Assembly: GCA_018607905.1 (NCBI GenBank)
Contig: JABBAP010000011.1
Span: 62,001-126,000 of the forward strand
Source of the DNA: Paracoccaceae bacterium
Lineage (GTDB): Bacteria > Pseudomonadota > Alphaproteobacteria > Rhodobacterales > Rhodobacteraceae
Direction of reading: 5' to 3'
Length of the DNA stretch: 64,000 bases
In this document: positions 1 to 8,813 of the stretch, piece by piece
Numbering within the stretch: position 1 is the stretch's first letter
Layout: the number at the start of each line of letters is the position of its first letter
Notes under the pieces: generated by a model
What the model was told of the DNA's origin: nothing
Databases searched by the model: none
The model's input: the letters and a program-made list of their open reading frames with translations, nothing else
Program-made: the position numbers and the translations under genes

Positions 1-687
1 AACCGTGTGCAGCGAATTTGTGTTGTCCGAATTGATGCCAGCCGCCGTCATGAAATCGAGGCTATCGGAAATTCGGTTCGCAAGTTGTGTGTATTTCGCG
101 GCCGCCCCTGCCGAATTGGCGAAGCCCAGGTTCCATTCGTGAACACGGTGAATATCGGCAAAACCACCCATCGAAAATGCGCGCAACAGGTTCAACGACG
201 CCGCAGCCTGTGTGTAAGCTTCGAGCATACGATCAGGATTTGGAATGCGGGCTTCTGGCGTGAAATCAATGTCGTTGATGATGTCGCCACGGTAAGACGG
301 CAATTCCACACCATCAATCGTTTCCATATTGGCAGAACGCGGTTTTGCGAATTGCCCCGCAACACGACCAATTTTCACGACAGGAACTTTGGCGCCATAG
401 GTCAGTACAACCGCCATTTGCAACATCACTTTGTAGGTGTCGCGCAGCATGTCAGCGTTAAATTCTGCAAAGCTCTCTGCGCAATCGCCGCCTTGCAACA
501 GAAAGGATTCCCCGCGCGAAACTTTGCCCAGTTTAGCCTTCAAAGACCGGGCTTCGCCTGCAAAAACCAGCGGTGGATAGCTAGACAAACGCGTCTCAAC
601 CGCCGTCAAAGCAGCATGGTCGGTATAGTCAGGCATCTGAATCCGCTCTTTGTTGCGCCAGTCAGATTTTTTCCAAGCCGAAGTCAT
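1..687 (-). CDS. aroG: Class II 3-deoxy-7-phosphoheptulonate (DAHP) synthase, 3' end cut by window
   Basis: First enzyme of the shikimate pathway: condenses phosphoenolpyruvate and erythrose-4-phosphate to DAHP in the cytoplasm. I translated the minus strand from ATG at 685-687; the 229 visible codons run off the window edge at base 1. The N-terminal pattern is that of the plant/actinobacterial-like class II enzymes: an opening WKKSDWR, then SYPPLVFAGEARSLK, then QGGDCAESF whose cysteine is the usual metal ligand. Class II enzymes are about 450-460 residues, so roughly half is visible. A GGAGAG Shine-Dalgarno lies just upstream of the ATG. It is divergent from the AraC-type regulator across a 219-base gap that holds a 16-base palindrome. 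The long plus-strand frame over the same bases is a shadow. Confidence 0.93.
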   Translation of the reverse strand, partial: MTSAWKKSDWRNKERIQMPDYTDHAALTAVETRLSSYPPLVFAGEARSLKAKLGKVSRGESFLLQGGDCAESFAEFNADMLRDTYKVMLQMAVVLTYGAKVPVVKIGRVAGQFAKPRSANMETIDGVELPSYRGDIINDIDFTPEARIPNPDRMLEAYTQAAASLNLLRAFSMGGFADIHRVHEWNLGFANSAGAAAKYTQLANRISDSLDFMTAAGINSDNTNSLHTV

Positions 688-784
688 CGGGTCTCTCCTT
701 GGTTATTTTTCAAGAGGTTAGTGTTAACCCGCTCTGGCACGTTTGGCTAGAACCGCAACGCCCTGAACCTGCTCAATTAGGCTG

Positions 785-800
785 ATTTTCACGTGAAAAT
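785..800. promoter_or_regulatory. Perfect 16-base palindrome in the DAHP synthase/AraC regulator gap
   Basis: ATTTTCACGTGAAAAT is fully self-complementary and sits in the divergent intergenic region. A second dyad, CGGATC-5-GATCCG, lies at 861-877. Both look like operator sites, but I cannot tell which protein binds. Confidence 0.5.
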
Positions 801-906
801 AATTTACTGTGACAAAAACGTTAATGTCTTGAAGCGCAAATACAATTCTTCCAAGTTGAGCGGATCGAAATGATCCGAGTGATTCGGCCACAGTGAGCAA
901 TGTGAA

Positions 907-1896
907 ATGTCAGCACAGCAATCCGTTCCAGCAGAAATAAAGACGCGCAGATTCGTCTTCTTGTTGCTTGACCAATTCTCGTTGTTACCGTTTTCCAGCG
1001 CGCTCGACACGTTGCGAATCGCCAATCGTTTCGACAAATCCCCCCGTTACTCTTGGGCGCTTGCCTCTGAAAACGGTGAACCCGTGGCCTGTTCAAACGG
1101 CACCCAAATTGTTGTCGATATGGGGTTGGATGAAGTTGCACGTGAAGACACAGTTATGGTGTCTGGTGGGTTGGACATTGATCGCTGTTCCACCAAAAAA
1201 GTAATGAACTGGTTGCGCCGCGAAGCCCGAAAAGGCGCCTCAATTGGCGGCCTGTGCACGGGTGCCCACACCCTTGCCAAGGCAGGATTGCTGGACGGTA
1301 AAAAATGCACGATCCACTGGGAAAACTATGACAGCTTCACCGAAGAATACGACGATGTTGAACTGACCAAAGCCGTTTACGTGATCGATGGCAATCGGTT
1401 CACCTCTGCTGGTGGTACGTCATCGCTTGATCTGATGCTGAAGCTTATGGCGACCCGCGACGGCGAAGAGATCGCCAATTGGGTGGCCGATCAATGTCTG
1501 CATACCAACATTCGCACGGAACGCGACGAACAGCGTTTGTCGATCCCAACACGGATCGGCGTGCGACATCCAAAACTGTCGACCGTCATTCAGATGATGG
1601 AAGGCAATATCGAAGAACCTGTTTCCCCTTCAATTTTGGCCCAAGATGTTGGCATGTCGACACGGCAATTGGAACGTTTGTTCAGTCGGTATCTCAGCCG
1701 CTCGCCTAAGCGGTATTACATGGAATTGCGTTTGCAAAAGGCTCGTAATCTTCTGATGCAAACGGAAATGTCTGTGATCAATGTCGCGCTGGCATGTGGG
1801 TTTGCATCGCCGTCGCATTTCTCCAAATGTTACCGCGCCCAATATGACACGACACCGTACCGCGAACGCGGATCACAGGCGTCCAAAACGGCTTAA
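907..1896 (+). CDS. GlxA-family transcriptional regulator (DJ-1/PfpI domain plus AraC HTH), GbdR-like
   Basis: DNA-binding regulator of 329 residues. Residues about 15-180 form a DJ-1/PfpI class I amidotransferase-like sensing domain (opening RRFVFLLLDQFSLLPFSSAL, nucleophile-elbow-like GLCTGAHTLAKAGLLDG). Residues about 220-320 form a double AraC-type helix-turn-helix (VSPSILAQDVGMSTRQLERLF, then VINVALACGFASPSHFSKCYR). The architecture matches GbdR/CdhR-like activators of betaine or carnitine catabolism, but the ligand cannot be read from sequence. It is followed tail-to-tail by the PQQ dehydrogenase gene with a 4-base stop overlap. The Liv-type transporter and DMGDH-like operon starts about 1.2 kb downstream and could be a target; that is inference. 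Confidence 0.88.
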   Translation: MSAQQSVPAEIKTRRFVFLLLDQFSLLPFSSALDTLRIANRFDKSPRYSWALASENGEPVACSNGTQIVVDMGLDEVAREDTVMVSGGLDIDRCSTKKVMNWLRREARKGASIGGLCTGAHTLAKAGLLDGKKCTIHWENYDSFTEEYDDVELTKAVYVIDGNRFTSAGGTSSLDLMLKLMATRDGEEIANWVADQCLHTNIRTERDEQRLSIPTRIGVRHPKLSTVIQMMEGNIEEPVSPSILAQDVGMSTRQLERLFSRYLSRSPKRYYMELRLQKARNLLMQTEMSVINVALACGFASPSHFSKCYRAQYDTTPYRERGSQASKTA

Positions 1897-2993
1897 CGAC
1901 TGATCCGAAACAGCCCGCGACGATCCACACTTAGAAACCAGATTGATCCATCTGGCGCTTCTCGAACATCGCGCACCCGCTTTGTTTCGCGTGACTTCAG
2001 AAATTCGCCTGCGCGCAAACGACTGCCCGAGCGATCCAATCTCGCGATATGATCGAATTTCAACGCCCCGATGAAAAAATCACCCTTCCATTCCGCAAAC
2101 ATCTTGCCCGAATAGATCATCAGACCCGACGGTGCGATTGACGGATCCCAGTAGAAATTTGGCTGCTCCATTCCCTTCTTAGACGACCCCTCGCCGATTT
2201 TTTGTCCCGAATAATGCTCGCCAAATGAAATCACCGGCCAGCCATAATTTTTACCGCGTCGCACCATGTTTACCTCGTCGCCCCCCTTGGCCCCATGTTC
2301 AGAAACCCAAAGCACGCCCGATCCATCCAACGCAGCCCCTTGGGGGTTGCGGTGCCCAAAGGACCAAATTTCAGGTTGCGCATTTTGTGTGCCAACAAAC
2401 GGATTATCCTGTGGCACACCGCCGTTTCGCGCCACCCGAATGACACTGCCATTATGGCGGCTTAGATCCTGCGCGGCTGGCCGATCGCCACGCTCTCCCA
2501 CAGTAACGTACAAATATCCATCGCGCCCTTCCACGATACGCGAGCCGAAATGCCGCCCACCTTTGGTGCCTGTTTGCATTTCAAAAAGCTGTTTCACTTG
2601 GCTCAGTTTCGCAGAACCAACATCCAATTTTGCAGAAATCAAAGCCGTTCCCGCACCGCCTGATTGCAGTTTCGCGTAGGTGATGAAGATCGTGCCACTG
2701 GTCACAAAATCACGCGCGGCAACAACATCGAGCAAGCCGCCCTGACCTTTGTTCTCAACCGAAGGAACACCGGATACACGCCGACGCTCTCCTTGCGCAT
2801 TAAACAGCAACAACACACCGCGTTTCTCGGTGATTAGGTAATCGCCGTTCGGCAAAATCGCCACCGCCCACGGATCTTTCAGCTCACCAGCCAGCTTTGT
2901 TACGCTAACCGACCCGAGCGAACTTCCTATCGTTTGGGCGTGCAATACTATCGGGGCAAAACACAGTAAGATCGTAGCGAACAGACGGTTCAT
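1893..2993 (-). CDS. Secreted PQQ-dependent sugar dehydrogenase (soluble GDH/YliI-type beta-propeller)
   Basis: Periplasmic quinoprotein of 366 residues that would oxidise aldose sugars, using PQQ and passing electrons to the respiratory chain. A cleavable signal peptide is seen (MNRLFATILLCFAPIVLHAQ). Family motifs are present: LKDPWAVAILPNGDYLITEKRG near the start of blade 1, GGRHFGSRIVEGRDGYLYVTVGERGDR-type PQQ-pocket segment mid-protein, IWSFGHRNPQGAAL, and WVSEHGAKGGDEVN with GKNYGWP. Length fits the Asd/YliI branch rather than the 450-residue sGDH-B. Substrate is unknown. It is transcribed away from the Liv operon, with its start at 2993 facing the substrate-binding protein gene; the 155-base gap must carry both promoters. 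Confidence 0.9.
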   Translation of the reverse strand: MNRLFATILLCFAPIVLHAQTIGSSLGSVSVTKLAGELKDPWAVAILPNGDYLITEKRGVLLLFNAQGERRRVSGVPSVENKGQGGLLDVVAARDFVTSGTIFITYAKLQSGGAGTALISAKLDVGSAKLSQVKQLFEMQTGTKGGRHFGSRIVEGRDGYLYVTVGERGDRPAAQDLSRHNGSVIRVARNGGVPQDNPFVGTQNAQPEIWSFGHRNPQGAALDGSGVLWVSEHGAKGGDEVNMVRRGKNYGWPVISFGEHYSGQKIGEGSSKKGMEQPNFYWDPSIAPSGLMIYSGKMFAEWKGDFFIGALKFDHIARLDRSGSRLRAGEFLKSRETKRVRDVREAPDGSIWFLSVDRRGLFRISR

Positions 2994-3148
2994 TGCAGGG
3001 CTCCTTTAATGCAAGTGACTCTAAAGATGGCACATTTCGTGCTGAGGGCAAGTTAACATCTTGCCGTTTGGTCACCAACGAATCCCTTGCATTCACATGC
3101 TCAATCCTTAATCTTCGCCCACCAATGTGTATTCAGGGAGAAAATCAC

Positions 3149-4336
3149 ATGAAAAAACTATTGCTTGCAACTGCGGCAACCGTAGCACTGGCTGGCGGCG
3201 CATTCGCTGACGGCCACTCTGGCGTTAAACTCGGCATCATCTTTGGCTTCACTGGCCCGATTGAATCGCTGACACCACCGATGGCTGCTGGCGCAGAACA
3301 AGCGATGGCTGAAGTCACTGCATCTGGCAAACTTTTGGGCGGCAAGGCCGTTTCATCTGTTCGCGCAGACAGCACATGCGTCGATTCAGCTGCTGCAACA
3401 GCCGCTGCAGAGCGTTTGATCACATCTGACAAAGTATCTGGCATTATCGGTGCTGATTGTTCAGGCGTAACAACCGCTGTTTTGACAAACGTTGCTTTGG
3501 CAAACGGCATGGTGATGATTTCACCATCCGCAACATCCCCAGCGCTGTCTACTGTCGAAGACAACGGCTTGTTCTTCCGCACAGCACCATCTGACGCGCG
3601 TCAGGGTACAGTGATGACAAGCGTGATCATGGATCGTGGCATCAAAGAAGTTGCACTGACATACACCAACAACGACTACGGCAAAGGTTTGGCCGATGCG
3701 TTCCAATCTGCGTTCGAAGCAGCTGGTGGTAAAGTGACGATTTCAACAGCACACGAAGACGGCAAAGCGGATTACTCTGCTGAAGTTGGTGCTTTGGCTG
3801 CTGCTGGCGGCGAAGTTCTGGTTGTTGCTGGTTACCTTGACCAAGGCGGCAAAGGCATCATCGAGGGTTCTCTTGATTCCGGCGCATTCGACACATTTGT
3901 TCTGCCAGACGGCATGGTTGGCGACAGCCTCCCAGTGGCAATCGGTTCTGATCTGAACGGCTCTTTCGGCCAAGTACCAGGTACAGACAGCCCGGGCGCT
4001 GCTAAACTGATTGAAGCGGCTGACGGTTATGACGGCTCTGCTCCTTTCGTAGCTGAAAGCTATGACGCGGCTGCGTTGATCATGTTGGCAATGCAAGCAG
4101 CTGGTTCAGACAAACCTGCTGATTACAAAGGCAAAGTCTTTGACGTTGCAAACGCACCAGGTGAGAAAATCTATCCTGGCGATCTGGGCAAAGCGCTCGA
4201 AATCCTCGCTGCTGGCGGCGAAATCGACTATGTTGGCGCGTCCAACGTAGAGCTGGTGGGTGCAGGCGAAAGTGCTGGCAACTATCGCGAAATCGAAATC
4301 TCTGGCGGCAAGCTGACAACAGTAAAATATCGCTAA
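3149..4336 (+). CDS. Branched-chain-amino-acid-type (HAAT) ABC transporter substrate-binding protein
   Basis: Periplasmic receptor of a Liv-type uptake system, 395 residues. I chose ATG 3149 rather than the longer upstream frame because it has a GGGAG ribosome site 8 bases away and opens with a clean signal peptide (MKKLLLATAATVALAGGAFA). The mature part is a type I periplasmic-binding fold of the Peripla_BP_6 kind (KLGIIFGFTGPIESL, then NDYGKGLADAFQSAFEAAGG). It is the first gene of an operon followed by two ATPases, a small secreted protein, two permeases and a DMGDH-like enzyme. A strong hairpin directly downstream would let this gene be expressed above the rest. Ligand unknown: HAAT receptors bind amino acids, amides, urea or aromatic acids. 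Confidence 0.92.
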   Translation: MKKLLLATAATVALAGGAFADGHSGVKLGIIFGFTGPIESLTPPMAAGAEQAMAEVTASGKLLGGKAVSSVRADSTCVDSAAATAAAERLITSDKVSGIIGADCSGVTTAVLTNVALANGMVMISPSATSPALSTVEDNGLFFRTAPSDARQGTVMTSVIMDRGIKEVALTYTNNDYGKGLADAFQSAFEAAGGKVTISTAHEDGKADYSAEVGALAAAGGEVLVVAGYLDQGGKGIIEGSLDSGAFDTFVLPDGMVGDSLPVAIGSDLNGSFGQVPGTDSPGAAKLIEAADGYDGSAPFVAESYDAAALIMLAMQAAGSDKPADYKGKVFDVANAPGEKIYPGDLGKALEILAAGGEIDYVGASNVELVGAGESAGNYREIEISGGKLTTVKYR

Positions 4337-4355
4337 TTTCTAAGTGGTAGAAACA

Positions 4356-4390
4356 GGCAGCCCGCATATTCTTGCGGGCTGCCTTCTTAT
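4356..4390 (+). terminator. Intercistronic hairpin after the substrate-binding protein gene
   Basis: Perfect 11-base stem GGCAGCCCGCA / TGCGGGCTGCC (4356-4366 and 4373-4383) with a 6-base loop, followed by TTCTTAT. It lies 19 bases after the stop and 16 bases before the ATPase start. Likely a leaky terminator or an mRNA-stabilising element that gives the binding protein a higher level than the membrane parts. Confidence 0.75.
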
Positions 4391-4405
4391 ATTGACGGCT
4401 TACCC

Positions 4406-5212
4406 ATGATCAAAGTTGAGAACCTCGCGAAACGTTTTGGCGGCTTTTATGCTGTGAACGATGCATCGCTCGAAATTGAAGAAGGATCAATCACCGGATT
4501 GATCGGGCCAAACGGCGCTGGTAAAACCACCTTGTTTAACGTGATCGCGGGTGTTCACGCCCCCACGCAAGGCCGCGTTCTGCTGGACGGCGAAGACATC
4601 ACCGGCTTGCCACCCCACGCGCTGTTTGATCGGGGCCTGTTGCGCACCTTTCAAATCGCCCACGAATTTTCCACTATGACCGTTCGCGAAAACCTGATGA
4701 TGGTTCCGCCAAACCAAGCAGGCGAACGCCTTTGGGACGCATGGTTCAGCCCTGCCAAAGTCCGCACGCAAGAAGCCGAAATTCGGCGCAAAGCGGATGA
4801 AGTTATCGAATTTCTTGAAATCAGCCAAGTCGCAGATGAACTTGCGGGCAACCTGTCGGGTGGCCAGAAAAAGCTGCTGGAACTGGGCCGCACGATGATG
4901 GTCGACGCCAAGATTGTATTCTTGGATGAAGTCGGCGCTGGCGTGAACCGCACGCTGCTAAACACCATCGGCGATGCAATTTTGCGCCTGAACAAAGAGC
5001 GTGGCTACACGTTTTGCATGATCGAACACGACATGGATTTCATTGGTCGCCTGTGTGACCCCGTGATCTGCATGGCCGAAGGCGGCGTGCTCGCCCAAGG
5101 CACAATCGCCGAGATAAAAGCCAACGAACAGGTGATCGAAGCCTACCTTGGAACGGGTTTGAAAAACAAAACCCCGAAAGAGCAAAAAGCTCAAAAAGAA
5201 GGTGCCGCATGA
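4406..5212 (+). CDS. livG: HAAT ABC transporter ATPase, LivG type
   Basis: Cytoplasmic ATPase of 268 residues energising the Liv-type importer. Walker [13 protein letters not shown] near residue 32-43, signature [13 protein letters not shown] near 155, Walker B followed by DEVGAGVN, and switch histidine in MIEHDMDFI. The [18 protein letters not shown] segment is typical of LivG rather than LivF. The usual Pro after the Walker B Asp-Glu is Val here. The gene overlaps the next ATPase by 4 bases (ATGA), which supports translational coupling. Confidence 0.92.
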   Translation: MIKVENLAKRFGGFYAVNDASLEIEEGSITGLIGPNGAGKTTLFNVIAGVHAPTQGRVLLDGEDITGLPPHALFDRGLLRTFQIAHEFSTMTVRENLMMVPPNQAGERLWDAWFSPAKVRTQEAEIRRKADEVIEFLEISQVADELAGNLSGGQKKLLELGRTMMVDAKIVFLDEVGAGVNRTLLNTIGDAILRLNKERGYTFCMIEHDMDFIGRLCDPVICMAEGGVLAQGTIAEIKANEQVIEAYLGTGLKNKTPKEQKAQKEGAA

Positions 5213-5913
5213 CCTATCTTTCAGCAACGAACATGACAGGCGGTTATGGCGGCGCAGATATTCTGCACGACTGCACGATTGAGGCCGCAGAGGGCGAAAT
5301 CGCTGTGATTGTTGGCCCCAACGGCGCTGGCAAATCCACCGCGATGAAAGCCGTGTTCGGGATGCTCGACATCCACACGGGTTCCGTCATGCTCGACGGT
5401 GAAGACATCACCAATCTGTCCCCCCAAGCCCGCGTTGCCAAGGGCATGGCCTTTGTACCCCAAACTTCGAATGTTTTCCCGTCGATGAGCGTGGAAGAGA
5501 ACCTCGAAATGGGGGCGTTTCTGCGGCGCGACGATATCAACGTGACGATGGAACAAGTGTTTGAACTGTTCCCGATCCTAAAAGACAAACGCCGCCAAAA
5601 CGCCGGCGAATTGTCGGGTGGTCAACGCCAACAGGTGGCTGTGGGCCGTGCCCTCATGACCCAACCCAAATTGCTGATGTTGGACGAACCCACCGCTGGC
5701 GTATCCCCCATCGTGATGGACGAATTGTTTGATCGCATCATCGAGGTCGCGCGCACGGGTATCTCCATCTTGATGGTCGAACAAAACGCCCGCCAAGCCC
5801 TGAACATCGCCGACAAAGGCTATGTCCTCGTGCAAGGCCGCAACCGTTTTACCGACACTGGCGAAGTGCTGCTAAACGACCCCGAAGTCCGCAAAAGTTT
5901 CTTGGGGGGATGA
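5209..5913 (+). CDS. livF: HAAT ABC transporter ATPase, LivF type
   Basis: Second ATPase of the importer, 234 residues, the usual LivF length. Walker A GPNGAGKSTAMKAVFG, Q-loop FVPQTSNVFPSMSVEENL, signature LSGGQRQQVAVGRALM, Walker B LLMLDEPTAGVSP, switch H replaced by the LivF-typical MVEQNARQAL. Starts inside the stop of livG and its own stop overlaps the next start by 4 bases, so the three cistrons are likely co-translated. Confidence 0.93.
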   Translation: MTYLSATNMTGGYGGADILHDCTIEAAEGEIAVIVGPNGAGKSTAMKAVFGMLDIHTGSVMLDGEDITNLSPQARVAKGMAFVPQTSNVFPSMSVEENLEMGAFLRRDDINVTMEQVFELFPILKDKRRQNAGELSGGQRQQVAVGRALMTQPKLLMLDEPTAGVSPIVMDELFDRIIEVARTGISILMVEQNARQALNIADKGYVLVQGRNRFTDTGEVLLNDPEVRKSFLGG

Positions 5914-6320
5914 TGCAACTCGCGCTCCTCTCTTTGGCGTTTTGTCTGGTTACATCGGCTGCGATCGCGCAAACCAACTGGTTCACCCCAGATGCATTCA
6001 ACGTGTCCTGCCTGATGCAACAACGTTGCATCGTGAACACCGCTTGCACTAAAATCGACCAGACGATGACGATTGAACACAATCCAGAGTTTGGCCTTAC
6101 CAAATTTGTGCTGCCTGACGGGACGCCGTCCCAAGGGGTGCTGGGCGTGATGTCCGTTGGCACCACACAAACCCTGACCGCGACCACCAGTACGGACGCT
6201 GAAAAAATGTACCGCATCAACATCTACCCTGACTCCACGATTTCTGTCGGCGTGATGAATTTTATCGACCGCCCCGAGGACATGCTCCTTTACGGCACCT
6301 GCAAGTCACCGGAAAGTTGA
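5910..6320 (+). CDS. Small secreted protein of unknown function inside the Liv operon
   Basis: Not a family I recognise. 136 residues with an N-terminal signal peptide ending about AIAQ (residue 21), so a mature periplasmic protein near 115 residues. It has four cysteines in the mature part (FNVSCLMQQRC, VNTAC, LYGTC), which could form two disulfides, and a beta-rich look. Two adjacent ATGs occur at 5910 and 5913, preceded by a G-rich Shine-Dalgarno that overlaps the end of livF. It is wedged between the ATPase and permease genes with a 4-base overlap and a 4-base gap, so it is an integral member of the operon; a role as accessory to the receptor or permease is only a guess. Confidence 0.7.
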   Translation: MMQLALLSLAFCLVTSAAIAQTNWFTPDAFNVSCLMQQRCIVNTACTKIDQTMTIEHNPEFGLTKFVLPDGTPSQGVLGVMSVGTTQTLTATTSTDAEKMYRINIYPDSTISVGVMNFIDRPEDMLLYGTCKSPES

Positions 6321-6324
6321 CCTC

Positions 6325-7335
6325 ATGGAAATCCTAAACGCCTTCGTACTTTTGTCGAACTTCGTGCTGATCCCAGCCATTTCTTATGGATCCCAGCTCG
6401 CGCTTGGCGCCCTTGGGGTCACGATAATCTACGGCATTTTGCGGTTCTCGAACTTTGCCCACGGCGACACGATGGCCTTTGGTGCGATGTTCACCATCCT
6501 GTTCACCTGGCTGTTCCAATCCTGGGGCATCAGCATCGCGCCTTTGCCCACGGCCCTGCTCGCGCTGCCGTTTGGGATCATCGCCTGTATTGGGATGGTT
6601 TTGGGAACGGATCGCCTTGTCTACCGCTTTTATCGCAAACAAAAGGCCGCACCTGTGATCTATTTGATCGCCTCGATGGGCGTCATGTTCATCACCAACG
6701 GCATCATTCGCTTTATCATCGGCCCAAACGATCAAAAATTCCAAGACGGCGAACGGTTTATCATTAAGGCGCGCACGTTCAAAGAAATGACAGGTTTGGC
6801 CGAGGGGATGTCCATCAAAGTCAGCCAAGGCATCACCGTTGTCACCACCGTTATCGCCGTGATTATCCTGTTCTGGTTCCTCAATAAAACCCGCACCGGC
6901 AAATCCATGCGCGCGTATTCCGATAACGAGGACCTCGCGCTTTTGTCGGGCATCAACCCAGACAAAGTCGTCATGGTCGCGTGGATCATCTGCGCCATCC
7001 TCGCCACAATCGCAGGTTCACTGTACGGGCTTGATAAATCGTTCAAACCGTTCACCTACCTGCAACTGCTACTGCCAATTTTCGCGGCTGCAATCGTGGG
7101 TGGCCTTGGCTCACCCATCGGGGCAATCGCAGGCGGCTTTGTAATCGCATTTTCGGAAATCATGGTCACTTACGCCTATAAAAAGTTCCTGAAATATCTG
7201 GTTCCAGAAAGCTGGGAACCCGAAAGCTTGGTGCAGCTTTTGTCCACAGATTATAAATTCGCAGTCAGTTTCTTGATCCTGTTACTGGTGCTGCTGTTCC
7301 GACCGACAGGTATTTTCGCGGGGAAATCGGTATGA
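6325..7335 (+). CDS. livH: HAAT ABC transporter permease, LivH type
   Basis: Inner-membrane permease of 336 residues. Repeated hydrophobic segments and the LivH hallmarks GSQLALGALGVTIIYGILRFSNFAHGD-type N-terminal stretch, SDNEDLALLSGINPDKV cytoplasmic coupling segment and AAIVGGLGSPIGAIAGGFVI. Ends FRPTGIFAGKSV, the usual tail. Overlaps the LivM gene by 4 bases. It would pair with LivM to form the transmembrane channel for the same solute as the upstream receptor. Confidence 0.92.
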   Translation: MEILNAFVLLSNFVLIPAISYGSQLALGALGVTIIYGILRFSNFAHGDTMAFGAMFTILFTWLFQSWGISIAPLPTALLALPFGIIACIGMVLGTDRLVYRFYRKQKAAPVIYLIASMGVMFITNGIIRFIIGPNDQKFQDGERFIIKARTFKEMTGLAEGMSIKVSQGITVVTTVIAVIILFWFLNKTRTGKSMRAYSDNEDLALLSGINPDKVVMVAWIICAILATIAGSLYGLDKSFKPFTYLQLLLPIFAAAIVGGLGSPIGAIAGGFVIAFSEIMVTYAYKKFLKYLVPESWEPESLVQLLSTDYKFAVSFLILLLVLLFRPTGIFAGKSV

Positions 7336-8720
7336 TTTTAGTCTACATTCTCAGCGCCCTTTGTGTGGCCCTTCTTGTCCGCTCGCTGATGCCACGTTTG
7401 ATCGGCATGCAGCCCTTGTCCGATGCCCAGCGCAACATCGCGTTCTTTGCGGTCATGGCGATGATGATCGTTATCGTTGGCCAAATCCAAAGCTGGAACG
7501 TCGCCCTCGCACTCGTAAACCTCTGTCTGATCTCGTCCATCATGGCGCTCGGTGTGAACATTCAATGGGGCTATGCTGGCTTGCTAAACGTCGGCATCAT
7601 GGGCTTTGCAGCCCTTGGCGGTGTCGCTGCTGTTCTTGTTGCCGCTGACCCTGTTACTGATGCTTGGGCCGCTGGCGCACTCGGCGTGTTTGTCGCCTTT
7701 GTGATTGCCGTTGTTACCGTGATGGGCGCAACCTATGCCTATCGCAATATGGCAAAAACCAACAAACGCACGCTTGTCGTTGCGGTGATCGCCATTGGCG
7801 GTTTGCTTTTGGCGCGTTCCTTTTATGGCCCTGCAACCGCAGCCATCGAAAAGGTCGATCCTGCGGCGGCTGGTTACCTCGGCGGTCTTGGTCTTCCGAT
7901 CATCCTAGCCTGGCCCGTGGGCGGTTTGCTTGCAGGTTTGGCCGCGTGGGGCATCGGCAAAGTCGCCCTCGGCCTGCGTTCCGATTACCTCGCAATCGCG
8001 ACCCTTGGCATTGCAGAAATCATCGTGGCGATCATCAAGCACGAAGACTGGATGACCCGAGGCGTGAAAAACGTATCTGGCCTGCCCCGCCCCGTGCCCT
8101 ACGAAATTGACCTTCAACAGGCACAGTGGTTCTTGGACCTCGCGGCAAGTTGGGGGCAAAACCCAGCAACCATGTCGTCCATCCTCGTAAAGCTTTGTTA
8201 TGCCGTGTTGTTCACACTCGTCTTGCTGCTGGTGATGTGGCTATCGCAAAAAGCACTCAATTCCCCGTGGGGCCGCATGATGCGTGCGATCCGCGACAAC
8301 GAAGTTTCAGCAAACGCGATGGGTAAAGACATCGTCGCGCGCCATTTACAGGTTTTCGTGCTCGGCTCCATCGTTGTGGGGATCGCGGGCGCCATGCTCA
8401 CCACGCTTGATGGGCAGCTAACGCCAGGCACGTATCAACCCCTACGCTTTACCTTCCTCATCTGGGTCATGGTAATCCTTGGCGGATCTGGCAACAACTG
8501 GGGTGCGGTTCTTGGTGGGTTTGTGGTGTGGTTCTTTTGGATCCAAGCAGAACCAATCGGCCTGTGGCTGATGGACACGATCACAATGGGCATGGCCGAT
8601 GATAATGGCCTGCGCAAACACCTGCTGGAAAGTGCTGCACACATGCGTCTGATGACGATGGGCATTATCCTGTTGGTCGTACTGCGCTTTAGCCCGCGCG
8701 GCCTTATCCCCGAAAAGTAA
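7332..8720 (+). CDS. livM: HAAT ABC transporter permease, LivM type, long form
   Basis: Inner-membrane permease of 462 residues. Family signatures: ALGVNIQWGYAGLLNVGIMGFAALGG, LGLRSDYLAIATLGIAEIIVAI, AIRDNEVSANAMGKD, and the closing LRFSPRGLIPEK. It is longer than the usual 320-425 residue LivM because of an extra N-terminal hydrophobic pair and a long insertion (about residues 95-190) between the first conserved block and the LRSDYLA motif. Last transporter gene of the operon; a hairpin separates it from the flavoprotein gene. Confidence 0.92.
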   Translation: MILVYILSALCVALLVRSLMPRLIGMQPLSDAQRNIAFFAVMAMMIVIVGQIQSWNVALALVNLCLISSIMALGVNIQWGYAGLLNVGIMGFAALGGVAAVLVAADPVTDAWAAGALGVFVAFVIAVVTVMGATYAYRNMAKTNKRTLVVAVIAIGGLLLARSFYGPATAAIEKVDPAAAGYLGGLGLPIILAWPVGGLLAGLAAWGIGKVALGLRSDYLAIATLGIAEIIVAIIKHEDWMTRGVKNVSGLPRPVPYEIDLQQAQWFLDLAASWGQNPATMSSILVKLCYAVLFTLVLLLVMWLSQKALNSPWGRMMRAIRDNEVSANAMGKDIVARHLQVFVLGSIVVGIAGAMLTTLDGQLTPGTYQPLRFTFLIWVMVILGGSGNNWGAVLGGFVVWFFWIQAEPIGLWLMDTITMGMADDNGLRKHLLESAAHMRLMTMGIILLVVLRFSPRGLIPEK

Positions 8721-8724
8721 AAAT

Positions 8725-8749
8725 GTTCGCGACAAAACCTGTCGCGAAC
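8725..8749 (+). repeat. Intercistronic inverted repeat between livM and the flavoprotein gene
   Basis: Perfect 10-base stem GTTCGCGACA / TGTCGCGAAC (8725-8734 and 8740-8749) with a 5-base loop. No T-run follows, so it is more likely an RNA-processing or stabilising hairpin than an intrinsic terminator. Confidence 0.55.
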
Positions 8750-8813
8750 CGCATTGCTAAAGGCGACAATCAGGAGCAGCTTGGCACAAAGTTAACGTGT
8801 CAGGAATCACCTC

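Noticed and set aside
7-750. 247-residue plus-strand open frame at the left edge
   Set aside because: It is antisense to the class II DAHP synthase, whose minus-strand translation has clear family motifs; the plus frame looks compositionally random.
2993-3148. N-terminal extension of the Liv receptor
   Set aside because: The internal ATG 3149 has a Shine-Dalgarno and begins a perfect signal peptide; the extension has neither.
8725-8749. Hairpin after livM as an intrinsic terminator
   Set aside because: The stem is strong but is followed by CGCATTGC with no T-run; kept only as an intercistronic repeat.
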